Below, in pieces: positions 42,107 through 49,158 of a DNA stretch of 49,158 nucleotides. The stretch comes from Actinomycetes bacterium (GTDB lineage: Bacteria; Actinomycetota; Acidimicrobiia; Acidimicrobiales; JAJYXR01), in assembly GCA_021801525.1 (NCBI GenBank), contig JAJYXW010000084.1, positions 1 through 49,158 on the forward strand. The letters are read 5' to 3'. The position numbers and the translations under genes were made by a program. The notes below the pieces were generated by a model, which made no database searches, was not told where the DNA came from, and saw only the letters and a program-made list of their open reading frames with translations. The first letter of the stretch is position 1, and each line of letters opens with the position of its first letter.

Positions 42107-43236
42107 GGCACCGGCACCATCTCTGCATCGAGGCGCCCGGCACCTGCCAGTGGGGCCTGCACCGCCAGCTCGGCGGCGATCTCCTCGAAGGCATGGAGGG
42201 GCTCGTCATCGGTCAGGAAAACTGCCACGTGCTCGGCGCCGGCTTCGTAGAACGAGGCGATCTCGTCCGCGCAAGCCCGAGGCGGACCTGCCGTCAGGTG
42301 GCGGGCGAATGCCCTGGGCGGGAGCCCGTAGAGAGACGACATCCACGAGAGGCCCCGTGAGGATGCGTCGGGGAGGTTGCCGACCGACGCGAAGATCACC
42401 ACCGCGCGCGCGATCCCTCGAGGATCGCGACCGGCCTTGCTCGCCTCCTCCGATAGGCGCTCCATCGCGCTCGAGTACCTGGCCGGTGAGAGGAAGAGAG
42501 GTATCCAGCCGTCTCCTCTCCTCGCGGCCCGAGCGAGAGCGGCCTCGCTCGATCCCCCTATCCAGATGGGCACCCGATCCGGCTCCGGGAGCTGCACGTA
42601 GCCCGGCGAGGCCGAGCCCGGCATGCTGCCCGAGCCCGGCGTGTCGCCCGAGCCGAGCGCGCTGCCCGAGCCCGGCGTGTCGCCCGAGCCGAGCGCGCTG
42701 CCCGAGCCCGGCGTGTCGCCCGAGCCCGGCATGCTGCCCGAGCCCGGCATGCCGCCCGGCATCCACGCAGCGCGCAGCTCGTCGATCCCCCGGTCGAGGT
42801 CCCGGCCGCGCGACGCGAACCGGGCACCGGCTGCCTCGTACTCGCCTTCGTGGTTTCCGACGCCGAGCCCCAGCACCAGGCGACCTCCGCAGAGGTGCTG
42901 GAGCGCTGCAGCCTGCTTGGCCACGACCGCGGCCGAGCGCAGCGGCAGCTGCAGCACGCAGGTGCCGAGAGCGGCGCGTTCGGTGGCGGCCGCGGCAGCC
43001 CCGAGAGCCATCAGGCACTCGAGCGCCGGTCGGTGCCAGAAGAGGTGGTCGCATGCCCAGAGCGCGCCGGCTCCCGCGTCCTCTGCGCCGCGGCAGGTTG
43101 CTGCAAGTGAGCCCGGAGCGAGTAGGGAGGCAGCGTCTTGGGGGAAGGTGGGCAGCACCAGCCCGAGCGCGCCAACAGGCGGCTGGGGGACGGGTGCGTA
43201 GGTCGCGTCGAGCGTGGCGGTCGTGTCCAAGGGCAC
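42103..43236 (-). CDS. LLM-class (F420-type) oxidoreductase with G/S/P repeat insert
   Basis: 377 residues; GTG at 43236, apparently leaderless with TTAGCATA just upstream. Luciferase-like TIM barrel: LGLVLPTFP, 'GALWACDHLFW', 'AALGTCVLQLPLR', LVLGLGVGNHEGEYEAAG and 'PIWIGGSSEAALARAARRGDGWIP', typical of actinobacterial F420 LLM proteins. Residues about 160-207 are a low-complexity insert of PGSGDT/PGSGSA units encoded by eight 18-bp repeats. First gene of the five-gene operon, with a CTGACG-N3-CGTCAG palindrome 27 bp upstream. Substrate unknown. Confidence 0.87.
   Translation of the reverse strand: MPLDTTATLDATYAPVPQPPVGALGLVLPTFPQDAASLLAPGSLAATCRGAEDAGAGALWACDHLFWHRPALECLMALGAAAAATERAALGTCVLQLPLRSAAVVAKQAAALQHLCGGRLVLGLGVGNHEGEYEAAGARFASRGRDLDRGIDELRAAWMPGGMPGSGSMPGSGDTPGSGSALGSGDTPGSGSALGSGDTPGSGSMPGSASPGYVQLPEPDRVPIWIGGSSEAALARAARRGDGWIPLFLSPARYSSAMERLSEEASKAGRDPRGIARAVVIFASVGNLPDASSRGLSWMSSLYGLPPRAFARHLTAGPPRACADEIASFYEAGAEHVAVFLTDDEPLHAFEEIAAELAVQAPLAGAGRLDAEMVPVP
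42614..42757 (-). repeat. 18-bp tandem repeat x8 inside the LLM gene
   Basis: Eight 18-bp units (GAGCCCGGCRTGYYGCCC and GAGCCGAGCGCGCTGCCC variants on the plus strand) encode six-residue Gly/Ser/Pro units between the barrel strands of the LLM oxidoreductase. Pairs form a 36-bp higher-order repeat. The reading frame is kept. Confidence 0.95.
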
Positions 43237-43262
43237 GCCCTATGCTAACCGCATAAGAATAG

Positions 43263-43277
43263 CTGACGCATCGTCAG
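43263..43277. promoter_or_regulatory. Operator-like palindrome CTGACG-N3-CGTCAG before the LLM operon
   Basis: CTGACGCATCGTCAG lies 27 bp upstream of the LLM gene GTG and over the expected -35 region, as a repressor site would. It shares both half-sites and spacing with the site upstream of the amidohydrolase (23181-23195). Confidence 0.65.
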
Positions 43278-43369
43278 ATGAATATTTCGGGCGATTCGGG
43301 CAGGCCGCGACTACCGGCGCGCGCCAGGCACGGCTGGTGCGGCACAATGGTGGGGAGGAGGTGCCAGTG

Positions 43370-43750
43370 ATGGCCCATGAACCAAGTGTCGAGGCGAGCT
43401 CTCCCGGGGAGCCCGAGCTGCCCGAGGACGTGCGCTCCAAGCGTGAGGCCGACCTTCGCGCTCTGATCGACATCATGCGGCCCGCGGTCCAGGCTGACGG
43501 TGGTGACCTCGTGCTCGTGGACTTCGACGTGGCCTCCGGGATCGTCGAGGTGGAGCTCCGCGGAGCGTGCTCCTCGTGCGCCATCTCGTCGTCCACCCTC
43601 CAGGGGGGCGTGGAGCGCATTCTCCGGGGACGGCTCAGCTGGGTGACCGAGGTCCGCGGAGGGGTCGACGAGGATGCCGACCTCTTCGAGAGCGCTGCAC
43701 TCGGTCGCGGTGGGTACGTGCCCGGTTCTGAGCGGGCGCCTGCGTTGTAG
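43370..43750 (+). CDS. NifU-like C-terminal domain protein
   Basis: 126 residues; ATG at 43370, 8 nt after GGGGAGGAGG. The Nfu domain is at about 25-95: ALIDIMRPAVQADGGDLVLV and RGACSSCAISSSTLQGGVERIL, with the CxxC (C67, C70) that binds a [4Fe-4S] cluster between two monomers. It would carry Fe-S clusters to target enzymes; the hydrogenase 8 kb away is a possible client but also any other. First gene of an operon with the YbjQ-like genes. The C-terminal 30 residues are extra. Confidence 0.88.
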   Translation: MAHEPSVEASSPGEPELPEDVRSKREADLRALIDIMRPAVQADGGDLVLVDFDVASGIVEVELRGACSSCAISSSTLQGGVERILRGRLSWVTEVRGGVDEDADLFESAALGRGGYVPGSERAPAL

Positions 43751-43762
43751 GCTGCGGTCGCG

Positions 43763-44218
43763 ATGGCGACAGACACGACAGACGCGGCAGGCGAAGGAAC
43801 CGGCGAGGGTCCCGACCTCGCAGCCCCTGGCGCGGGAGCCTCCATGGACTTCGACATGGCTGCGGCGGCTCTGCAGGCCGACGCTGCCGATGGCGACACG
43901 TTCTTCGAGGTGCTCGCAGGGAAGCTCGAAGGAGCACTGGGCGATCGGGTGCAGCTCCGCAGGGAGGGCGGCCGCTTCAAGAAGGTGAGACGGGTGGAGG
44001 CGATAACGGTGGACTTCTCGCCTGCCGGCCCTACGCTCGAGGCAGCGCGCTCTGGCAGCGGCTACGAATGCCGGGTGCGCCGGGCAGTCCGCGGCATCGT
44101 GGTCTCGAGCGCTGAGGTTCCCCTTGCAGAGTGGCTCGACGGCCTGGTCCGCAACCTCGCCGAGGAGGCCAAACGCAGCGAGGCGGCACGCAATGCGCTG
44201 CAGGGCTTGGTTACGTGA
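43763..44218 (+). CDS. Conserved-looking protein of the YbjQ operon, unknown
   Basis: 151 residues; ATG at 43763, 12 nt after the NifU-like gene. An Ala/Gly-rich N-terminus (about 30 residues) precedes a compact alpha/beta domain: 'FFEVLAGKLEGALGDRVQLRREGG', a strand-rich centre and 'LAEWLDGLVRNLAEEAKRSEAARNAL'. I do not recognise the family. Its TGA overlaps the GTG of the first double-YbjQ gene, so it is likely to be part of that system. Confidence 0.65.
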   Translation: MATDTTDAAGEGTGEGPDLAAPGAGASMDFDMAAAALQADAADGDTFFEVLAGKLEGALGDRVQLRREGGRFKKVRRVEAITVDFSPAGPTLEAARSGSGYECRVRRAVRGIVVSSAEVPLAEWLDGLVRNLAEEAKRSEAARNALQGLVT

Positions 44219-45216
44219 CCGCTCGAGGTACTGGGGGGACCACGGGGGATGGCGCGCTCGGCGCCCCGGGCGCCTCGGGGGATCCGGGGGCCCCGGGGGC
44301 ACTCCAGGCCGGCTCGCTTGGTTCCGAGATCGACTCCTCGGGGCTCCCGCCGGATGCGCTGAAGCGGCTGTCGGAGCTGGGTGCTCGAGGCGCTACGGCA
44401 TCGCTATTCACGAGCGACCTATCTGTAAACGAGTTCCTCCTGGTGGAAGAGGTGGGCTTCCACCCGAGAGGGCTGGTGTTCGGGAGCTCGATCTACCACA
44501 TCGGCTTGCGGCGGAGAGGCATCGTCTCGAGCCGTGAGCTCGGGTCACTGACGCAGGCCATGTACACAGCGCGCGAGCTGGCTATGGCGAGGATGGAGGC
44601 GGAGGCGGAACTGCTCGGCGCGGATGGCGTAGTCGGCGTCCGCCTCGACGTGAACTTCTACGACTGGGGGCGCCATTCGGCCGAGTTCATCGCGATCGGG
44701 ACCGCCGTGTCCGCCGGTCCGGAAGCGGGTGCTGTCCGTACGGTTGGCACGGTCGGCGGCACGGTCGGCGACCTCGGCGGTTCCACGGTGGATGCTCCGG
44801 AGCCGATGAGCTGGCGCACCGGAGCAGGCAAGCCGTTCACGAGCGACCTTTCCGGCCAGGACTTCTGGACCCTGGTGAGGGCCGGGTACGCGCCGCTCGG
44901 GCTGGTGATGGGCACCTGTGTCTACCACGTCGGCTACCGGTCACCAGCCGGGGTGCTCGCCACCTCGATGCGCAACGCAGAGCTGCCGCACTTCACCCAG
45001 GCGCTCTACGAGGCGCGCGAGCTCGCGATGGCCCGCATGCAGGCCGAGGCCGCCTCGCTCGGAGCCGCAGGGATAGTGGGGGTGCAGCTCGTGGAGAAGT
45101 CGCACTTCTGGGGGTCTCACGTCATAGAGTTCCTCGCCATCGGCACTGCGGTGCGTCCCATCAGGCCCGACCACGTGATCGACGCGCCGCTCATGATCCT
45201 CACCCTCGACCAGTGA
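44215..45216 (+). CDS. Double YbjQ (heavy-metal-binding-like) domain protein, paralogue 1
   Basis: 333 residues; GTG at 44215 overlaps the upstream stop. After a Gly/Ala/Pro-rich N-terminus, two YbjQ/DUF74-like domains are seen (about 60-170 and 200-320). Each has the order TSDLS..E...L...G..P.GLV.G..(V/I)YH(I/V)G ... AREELA.ARM.AEA..LGA.G(V/I)VGV ... EF.AIGTAV. YbjQ proteins are small and usually single-domain, and oligomerise; metal binding is suggested by the name but poorly tested. It is the first of three tandem paralogues. Signature residues are conserved in both halves, so neither looks degenerate. Confidence 0.85.
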   Translation: MTARGTGGTTGDGALGAPGASGDPGAPGALQAGSLGSEIDSSGLPPDALKRLSELGARGATASLFTSDLSVNEFLLVEEVGFHPRGLVFGSSIYHIGLRRRGIVSSRELGSLTQAMYTARELAMARMEAEAELLGADGVVGVRLDVNFYDWGRHSAEFIAIGTAVSAGPEAGAVRTVGTVGGTVGDLGGSTVDAPEPMSWRTGAGKPFTSDLSGQDFWTLVRAGYAPLGLVMGTCVYHVGYRSPAGVLATSMRNAELPHFTQALYEARELAMARMQAEAASLGAAGIVGVQLVEKSHFWGSHVIEFLAIGTAVRPIRPDHVIDAPLMILTLDQ

Positions 45217-45235
45217 GCACCCTCGACCAGTGAGC
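45202..45235 (+). repeat. 17-bp tandem duplication at the stop-start junction
   Basis: ACCCTCGACCAGTGAGC is present twice head-to-tail (45202-45218 and 45219-45235). It duplicates the stop of paralogue 1 and the start of paralogue 2. A single copy would give a GTGA overlap like the other junctions of this operon; duplication turned it into a 13-nt gap. Confidence 0.85.
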
Positions 45236-46258
45236 ACCGAGAGCTCGGGCCCGAGCACCTTCGCCGGCCCCTCTTTGGCCGGGGACGACCTCCCGGTCGC
45301 GGCCAGGGAGCGACTGGCCGCCGGAGCGAGCACCTGGACCAGCGACCTGAGCGTTGCCGAGCTCGCCTTGCTCAGGCGTGCCGGGTTCGAGCCCCTCGGC
45401 ATGGCGGTAGGCCTCACCGTCTACCAGATCGCCCTCCAGGGCTACGGCGTGGGTTACGGCCTGGGAGGGTACGGCCCCGTGGGACACGGAACGGCAGCTC
45501 GCTCTTTGGAGTCGGCCGTGCGGGTGCGGGCTGGACTGGGGTACGGCCCCGCGGGATACGGCCTGGCAGGCTTCGGCCCTCCCCCGGGACACCGGGGGTA
45601 CTGGCAGGTCTACGCATGCCCCCATGTGGGGCTCGCGCACCCGCCCGGTTTCAACTACGAGGACCAGCTCTACGAGCGGGCGGTCGCCGATGCGTTCGGT
45701 CTTGCTGCCACGAGGCTGCTCGAAGAGACCGCAGTTCTAGGCGGCCACGGCGTGGTCGGCGTCCGCCACGTGCAGAGGCGGATGGCCGTCTCGGCATCTG
45801 CCGTCCCAGCCTTCGAGGTCAAGCTCATAGGGACCGCTGTTCGCCGGCCAGGGGCACGCCCTCTCCCGACGCCCTTCACTTCTCACCTGAGCGTCCAGCA
45901 GTTCGTGAAGCTCCTCTCCAGCGGCTTCGTGCCGGCGAGTCTCGTTATGGGCGTGGGAGCCGTGCGCTCGCTCGGCGGTTGCGTTACCGCGGCATCGAGC
46001 GGCTTTGCCGGGGGAGAGTTCCGGCAGCGCTCCGACGCTGTGCAGCACTCCCGGCACATCTCGATTGCTCATCTCGAGGCTTCGGCCTCCGGGCACGGGG
46101 AGATGGTGGTTGGTGTAGCTGTCCGGGCCGGCGCCTCCCACGGCGGAGAGGGGTCGATGCTGGCCGAGATGCTTGCCGTGGGGACCGCCGTTTCCCGCTT
46201 TCGCTCCCATGACCTGCCGACCCCGCCGATGGCGGTGCTCAGGTTGGCCGCCAGGTGA
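45230..46258 (+). CDS. Double YbjQ-like domain protein, paralogue 2 (divergent)
   Basis: 342 residues; GTG at 45230. Domain 1 (about 35-205) starts WTSDLSVAELALLRRAGFEPLGMAVG but carries a long Gly/Tyr-rich loop (GYGVGYGLGGYG.., GYGPAGYGLAGFG) where the others have a short turn, and ends 'VKLIGTAV'. Domain 2 starts FTSHLSVQQFVKLLSSGFVPASLVMG, has lost the Y-H strand (AVRSLGG) and ends MLAVGTAV. It is the most divergent of the three and may act as a specialised subunit. The loop is unlike any feature of paralogues 1 and 3. Confidence 0.8.
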   Translation: MSTESSGPSTFAGPSLAGDDLPVAARERLAAGASTWTSDLSVAELALLRRAGFEPLGMAVGLTVYQIALQGYGVGYGLGGYGPVGHGTAARSLESAVRVRAGLGYGPAGYGLAGFGPPPGHRGYWQVYACPHVGLAHPPGFNYEDQLYERAVADAFGLAATRLLEETAVLGGHGVVGVRHVQRRMAVSASAVPAFEVKLIGTAVRRPGARPLPTPFTSHLSVQQFVKLLSSGFVPASLVMGVGAVRSLGGCVTAASSGFAGGEFRQRSDAVQHSRHISIAHLEASASGHGEMVVGVAVRAGASHGGEGSMLAEMLAVGTAVSRFRSHDLPTPPMAVLRLAAR

Positions 46259-47184
46259 GCGACGCCGATCTGGCCATCGAGCACCTGCGCTCGATGCAGC
46301 CTGGAGCGCAATCCGCGCCAGGCTCGACAACCGCGCAATCCGCGCCAGGTGCGCCAGGTGGGGAGCGGACGATTTCGTCTGATTTGAGCGTGGACGAGGC
46401 TATCCTGCTCGACGAGGCGGGCTACGAGCCCTGCGGAATGGTCACCGGGAGCGCCGTCTACCGGCCCTCCATCTTCGGCCGCTACGCATCGCCGGGAGCC
46501 AACGTGGAGCTGGCCGCTCTCTCGGGGGCGCTTCACGAAGCGCGTCGCCTGGCGATGTCCCGCCTTGTCGGCGAGGCCGAGGCCCTAGGAGCTGCCGGGG
46601 TGGCGGGAGTGAGGCTAGACGTGCGCGGGGCCGAGGGAGCCGGGCGCGACATGGAGTTCTTCGCGCTCGGGACCGCAGTGTCGAGGCGAGGCAGCGACAG
46701 CCGAGGTGCGGAGCGGGTGTTCACGAGCAATCTGAGCGGCCAGGAGCTCTACCTGCTCGAGCGCTCTGGGCACACGCCGGTTGGCCTGGTGATGGGTGTG
46801 TGCGTGTACCACGTCGCCCGGCGCTCGCTTGGTTCGTGGTGGAGCGGCATGGGCAGGAACATCGAGCTCGCGAATCCGACAACCGCCCTGTACGACTCGC
46901 GGGAGATTGCCATGTCGCGCCTGCAGCAAGAGGCACTGCAGGCCGGAGCTGCCGGGGTGGTGGGTGTGCGCATCGACCAGAGATCCCACGTGTGGGGGAG
47001 CCGCGTCGTCGAGTTCGTCGCCATCGGCACGGCCGTCACCGGCACGGCCGCCCCCGGCATGGCCCTTACCGGCATGGCAGCCAGTGGCACGGCTCGGTCC
47101 TACCTCCCGCTCGGCGTGCGCTTCGCGGTGCCGCTCGACGATCCCGTTCGTGCGACCGATCCGAGGAGGCTTCTCGGCGGCTGA
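46255..47184 (+). CDS. Double YbjQ-like domain protein, paralogue 3
   Basis: 309 residues; GTG at 46255 overlaps the previous stop. Domain 1 (about 40-145): ISSDLSVDEAILLDEAGYEPCGMVTGSAVYRP then EFFALGTAV. Domain 2 (about 155-275): FTSNLSGQELYLLERSGHTPVGLVMGVCVYHV, REIAMSRLQQEALQAGAAGVVGVRI, EFVAIGTAV. A Gly/Thr/Ala/Met repeat (TGTAAPGMALTGMAASGTA) follows domain 2. Last gene of the operon. Together with paralogues 1 and 2 it gives six YbjQ-like domains in a row. Confidence 0.85.
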   Translation: MSDADLAIEHLRSMQPGAQSAPGSTTAQSAPGAPGGERTISSDLSVDEAILLDEAGYEPCGMVTGSAVYRPSIFGRYASPGANVELAALSGALHEARRLAMSRLVGEAEALGAAGVAGVRLDVRGAEGAGRDMEFFALGTAVSRRGSDSRGAERVFTSNLSGQELYLLERSGHTPVGLVMGVCVYHVARRSLGSWWSGMGRNIELANPTTALYDSREIAMSRLQQEALQAGAAGVVGVRIDQRSHVWGSRVVEFVAIGTAVTGTAAPGMALTGMAASGTARSYLPLGVRFAVPLDDPVRATDPRRLLGG

Positions 47185-47273
47185 GAGGCTCGCCCCGGGG
47201 TGCCCGGGCTCCCGAACCCGCAGATCCCAGTGCACCTGGTCCCCGGCGGAGAGCCATCCAGGAGCCTGCGCGC

Positions 47274-49136
47274 TCAAGAGGCGGCCAGCACCTCGGACTC
47301 GTCCAGAGGACCGTATCGCACCAGAGCCTCGAAGTGGTCGAGCACGCTGCGGTCGGGATCGCCGATGCCGCGCATCGGGGCATTGCCGAGCCGCCGTGTC
47401 GCGAAGCGGCGAGCCACGGAGGCCTTGCGGGCGTTGGAGCTCCTACCGAGCTCCCAGGCGGCTTCCTCGGCAAGGAGCGCCCCCTCTGCCAGGTCGGCGA
47501 GGAGCTCGGCGAAGCGCCTGGCGTGGAGCAGTGCGATGTCGTCGGGCGCGCCAGCCACATGGCCGGCTGCAGCCCTCGCCTGGTCGAGGGCCTCGGCAAT
47601 GGTGTCGACGGTCGTCACGAGCGACTTGTGCCCCGACGCGACCTCGAGGGCTTGGGAGACCCTCTCGAAGAGCACAAGGTGGGCCTGCTCGCTGCGCATT
47701 GCCCGGCGCACGTCGATGGCACAGATGTTCTCCGTGCCCTCCCATATCGTGTGGCACTGGGCATCTCGGAGCTGGCGGGCCATCGGCCAGTCCTCCATGT
47801 AGCCGTTCCCGCCGAAGACCTCCAGCGCTGCAGAGGCGGCGCCCAGGCCTACCCGAGTGCAGCGGATCTTCGCCAGAGGGACGAGGATTCGCCTGAGGGC
47901 CCTCCCCGAGGACGGGTCGGCCGCGAAGCGGGACGCGGAGGCGCATTCGTAGGTGATGGCCATCCCTCCTTCGAGGTCGGTGAGCATGTCCACGAGCGTC
48001 TCGCGCACGAGAGGGTAGGAGTCGATGCGGTTGCCGAACTGCCGGCGGCGTGCGGCGTATATGGCGGCTTCGAGGAACGAGCGCCGGTGGATGCCGAGGC
48101 CCATGAGAGCGACGCCGAAACGGCTGTGGTTCACCATCTCCATCATGCGGTTGATGCCCCGACCGTCGCGGGCTGGGTCCAGGACCGGCGCTGGTGCTTC
48201 GGCCGGCCGAGCCGCAGGGTCTCGGCCGGTCCGGGCGAGCCCGGAGGTCTCGCCCGGCAGTTGGCCGGCGGCTCGCGGCAGGTCAGTGGAGCGCGGCCGG
48301 TCGGTGGCGAGCCAGGCCCGGGCGCCGTCGAGCGTCACCTCGCCGGTCGGCACCCCAATGGTGCCGAGCTTGGGCTTCAGGCGCTTGATCGTGAACCCGT
48401 TCGGGGAGCCGTCGGGGAGCTTGCGGGGCACGATGAAGGTGGCGAGCCCCCGCGAGCCGGGCGGCGCGCCGGTGGGCCGTGCCAAGACTATGAACACGTC
48501 GGCGTCGACGTTCGAACAGAAGTGCTTGTCCCCGCAGAGCACCCATTCGTCGCCGTCGGGAAGGGCGCTCGTCGTGTTCGCTCCGACGTCGCTCCCGCCC
48601 TGGCGTTCCGTTAGGAACATGCCGCCCTCCCACGCCTCGTCGGGGTCGCAGCTCGTGAGACGGCGGAGCAGGTCCTCGCGCACGGGCTCTGGGGCGTATC
48701 GCTCGACTATGTCGGCAGCCGCGCCGGTCATGCCCAATCCGCAGTAGATCGCAGTCTCCGCCTGGCTCACCAGGTACGCGACCGAGGCCGTCACCACTGC
48801 AGGCACCGGGCGCCCGGCGTACGACTCCAGGCTCACGAACCCGTTTCGCACCAGGTCGGCCTTGTTGGCCGTCCAGGTCGGGTGGTGCAGCACCTCTCCT
48901 GCCTCGTATCCCCACTTGTCGTACCGGCGCAGCTCGGGACCGTGCCGGTCGGTCACCTCGGCGCGGGGCGCGATCACCTGGCCCACGAGCGTGCCGAAGC
49001 GCGACACGTGCTCCTCCGCGAAGGCGCGCTCCTCCGCCGAGGGGAGGTGGCGGTCGAGCAGGGCGGAGAGGTTGGGGTCGAGCGCGTACCAGTCGAGACC
49101 TATGGCTTGCTCGAATTCTGCGTAGTCCGGGAGCAT
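47274..49136 (-). CDS. Acyl-CoA dehydrogenase, AidB-like
   Basis: 620 residues; ATG at 49136 lies 22 bp from the window edge, so the promoter is not visible. ACAD fold: MFLTERQGGSDVGANTT and GDKHFCSNVDADVFIVLARP (middle domain), FGGNGYMEDWPMARQLRDAQCHTIWEGTENI (C-terminal domain, FAD contact). N-terminal residues 1-110 have the length and HHPTWTANKADLV segment of AidB-type/large ACADs. Between the beta domain and the C-terminal domain there is a Pro/Ala/Arg/Thr-rich linker (about 280-330, RPRSTDLPRAAGQLPGETS..), longer than usual. Predicted to oxidise a CoA thioester or act as an AidB-like FAD protein; substrate unknown. Confidence 0.9.
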   Translation of the reverse strand: MLPDYAEFEQAIGLDWYALDPNLSALLDRHLPSAEERAFAEEHVSRFGTLVGQVIAPRAEVTDRHGPELRRYDKWGYEAGEVLHHPTWTANKADLVRNGFVSLESYAGRPVPAVVTASVAYLVSQAETAIYCGLGMTGAAADIVERYAPEPVREDLLRRLTSCDPDEAWEGGMFLTERQGGSDVGANTTSALPDGDEWVLCGDKHFCSNVDADVFIVLARPTGAPPGSRGLATFIVPRKLPDGSPNGFTIKRLKPKLGTIGVPTGEVTLDGARAWLATDRPRSTDLPRAAGQLPGETSGLARTGRDPAARPAEAPAPVLDPARDGRGINRMMEMVNHSRFGVALMGLGIHRRSFLEAAIYAARRRQFGNRIDSYPLVRETLVDMLTDLEGGMAITYECASASRFAADPSSGRALRRILVPLAKIRCTRVGLGAASAALEVFGGNGYMEDWPMARQLRDAQCHTIWEGTENICAIDVRRAMRSEQAHLVLFERVSQALEVASGHKSLVTTVDTIAEALDQARAAAGHVAGAPDDIALLHARRFAELLADLAEGALLAEEAAWELGRSSNARKASVARRFATRRLGNAPMRGIGDPDRSVLDHFEALVRYGPLDESEVLAAS

Positions 49137-49158
49137 GAGATCGACGCTACATCTCGGG

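Noticed and set aside
41367..43256. 629-codon plus-strand ORF
   Set aside because: Arg/Ser/Pro-rich shadow antisense to the thiolase and LLM genes; its repeats are the complement of the LLM insert.
46800..48614. 604-codon plus-strand ORF
   Set aside because: Antisense to the acyl-CoA dehydrogenase and overlapping YbjQ paralogue 3 in another frame; composition atypical.

Overview
This is a gene-dense, GC-rich bacterial window with 43 protein-coding genes that I can support; I saw no rRNA, tRNA, CRISPR array or transposase. Several traits point to an actinobacterium: frequent GTG/TTG starts, many GTGA/ATGA stop-start overlaps, a predicted F420-dependent LLM oxidoreductase, acyl-CoA and steroid/lipid-type catabolic enzymes, and a group 1h (actinobacterial, high-affinity) [NiFe] hydrogenase. 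The neocarzinostatin-like and WxL/DUF916-like surface proteins make Acidimicrobiia or a relative my best guess, but that placement is inference.

Region 1 (1-8823) is a cell-surface block. It holds a truncated secreted protein, a small lipoprotein, a large secreted protein with a WxL-like C-terminus, a membrane-anchored DUF916-like protein and a second anchored protein. It ends with a regulator that joins a degenerate GGDEF-like domain, a 5-residue repeat linker and a LuxR HTH, and with an AIM24-family protein. Region 2 (8739-23200) is accessory metabolism: an MFS exporter with a divergent MarR regulator, a sulfatase translationally coupled to a membrane-anchored protein, a Baeyer-Villiger-type monooxygenase / TetR / acyl-CoA synthetase group sharing a GGAC-N4-GTCC site, a fatty acid desaturase, two small envelope proteins, a GH43-like protein and an amidohydrolase.

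Region 3 (23795-35509) is the hydrogenase island. On the minus strand, in transcription order: DUF1641 protein, small subunit, large subunit, maturation protease, TPR-like protein, NHL-repeat protein, hypC, hypD, hypE. Divergent from it on the plus strand are an AraC-type regulator, hypA and a His-rich hypB. hypF and an obvious electron acceptor are absent from the window. The small subunit lacks a Tat signal, has C-S-G-N where a CxxC motif is usual, and has Gln at the usual distal-cluster His.

Region 4 (35609-49158) contains a disulfide-reductase-fold flavoprotein without the redox Cys pair and a tight five-gene operon (LLM oxidoreductase, SCP2-type thiolase, KAS III, nucleotidyltransferase, GH20-like hexosaminidase). 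The palindrome in front of that operon recurs before the amidohydrolase 20 kb away. It also holds a five-gene operon of a NifU-like protein, an unknown protein and three successive double-YbjQ-domain paralogues, and ends with an AidB-like acyl-CoA dehydrogenase.

A theme throughout is short tandem repeats. They sit at gene ends and in leaders (18281, 26262, 34109, 37057) and in frame inside otherwise conserved enzymes, where they encode Gly/Ser/Pro/Ala- or His-rich inserts (LuxR protein, hydrogenase protease, hypB, nucleotidyltransferase, LLM oxidoreductase).
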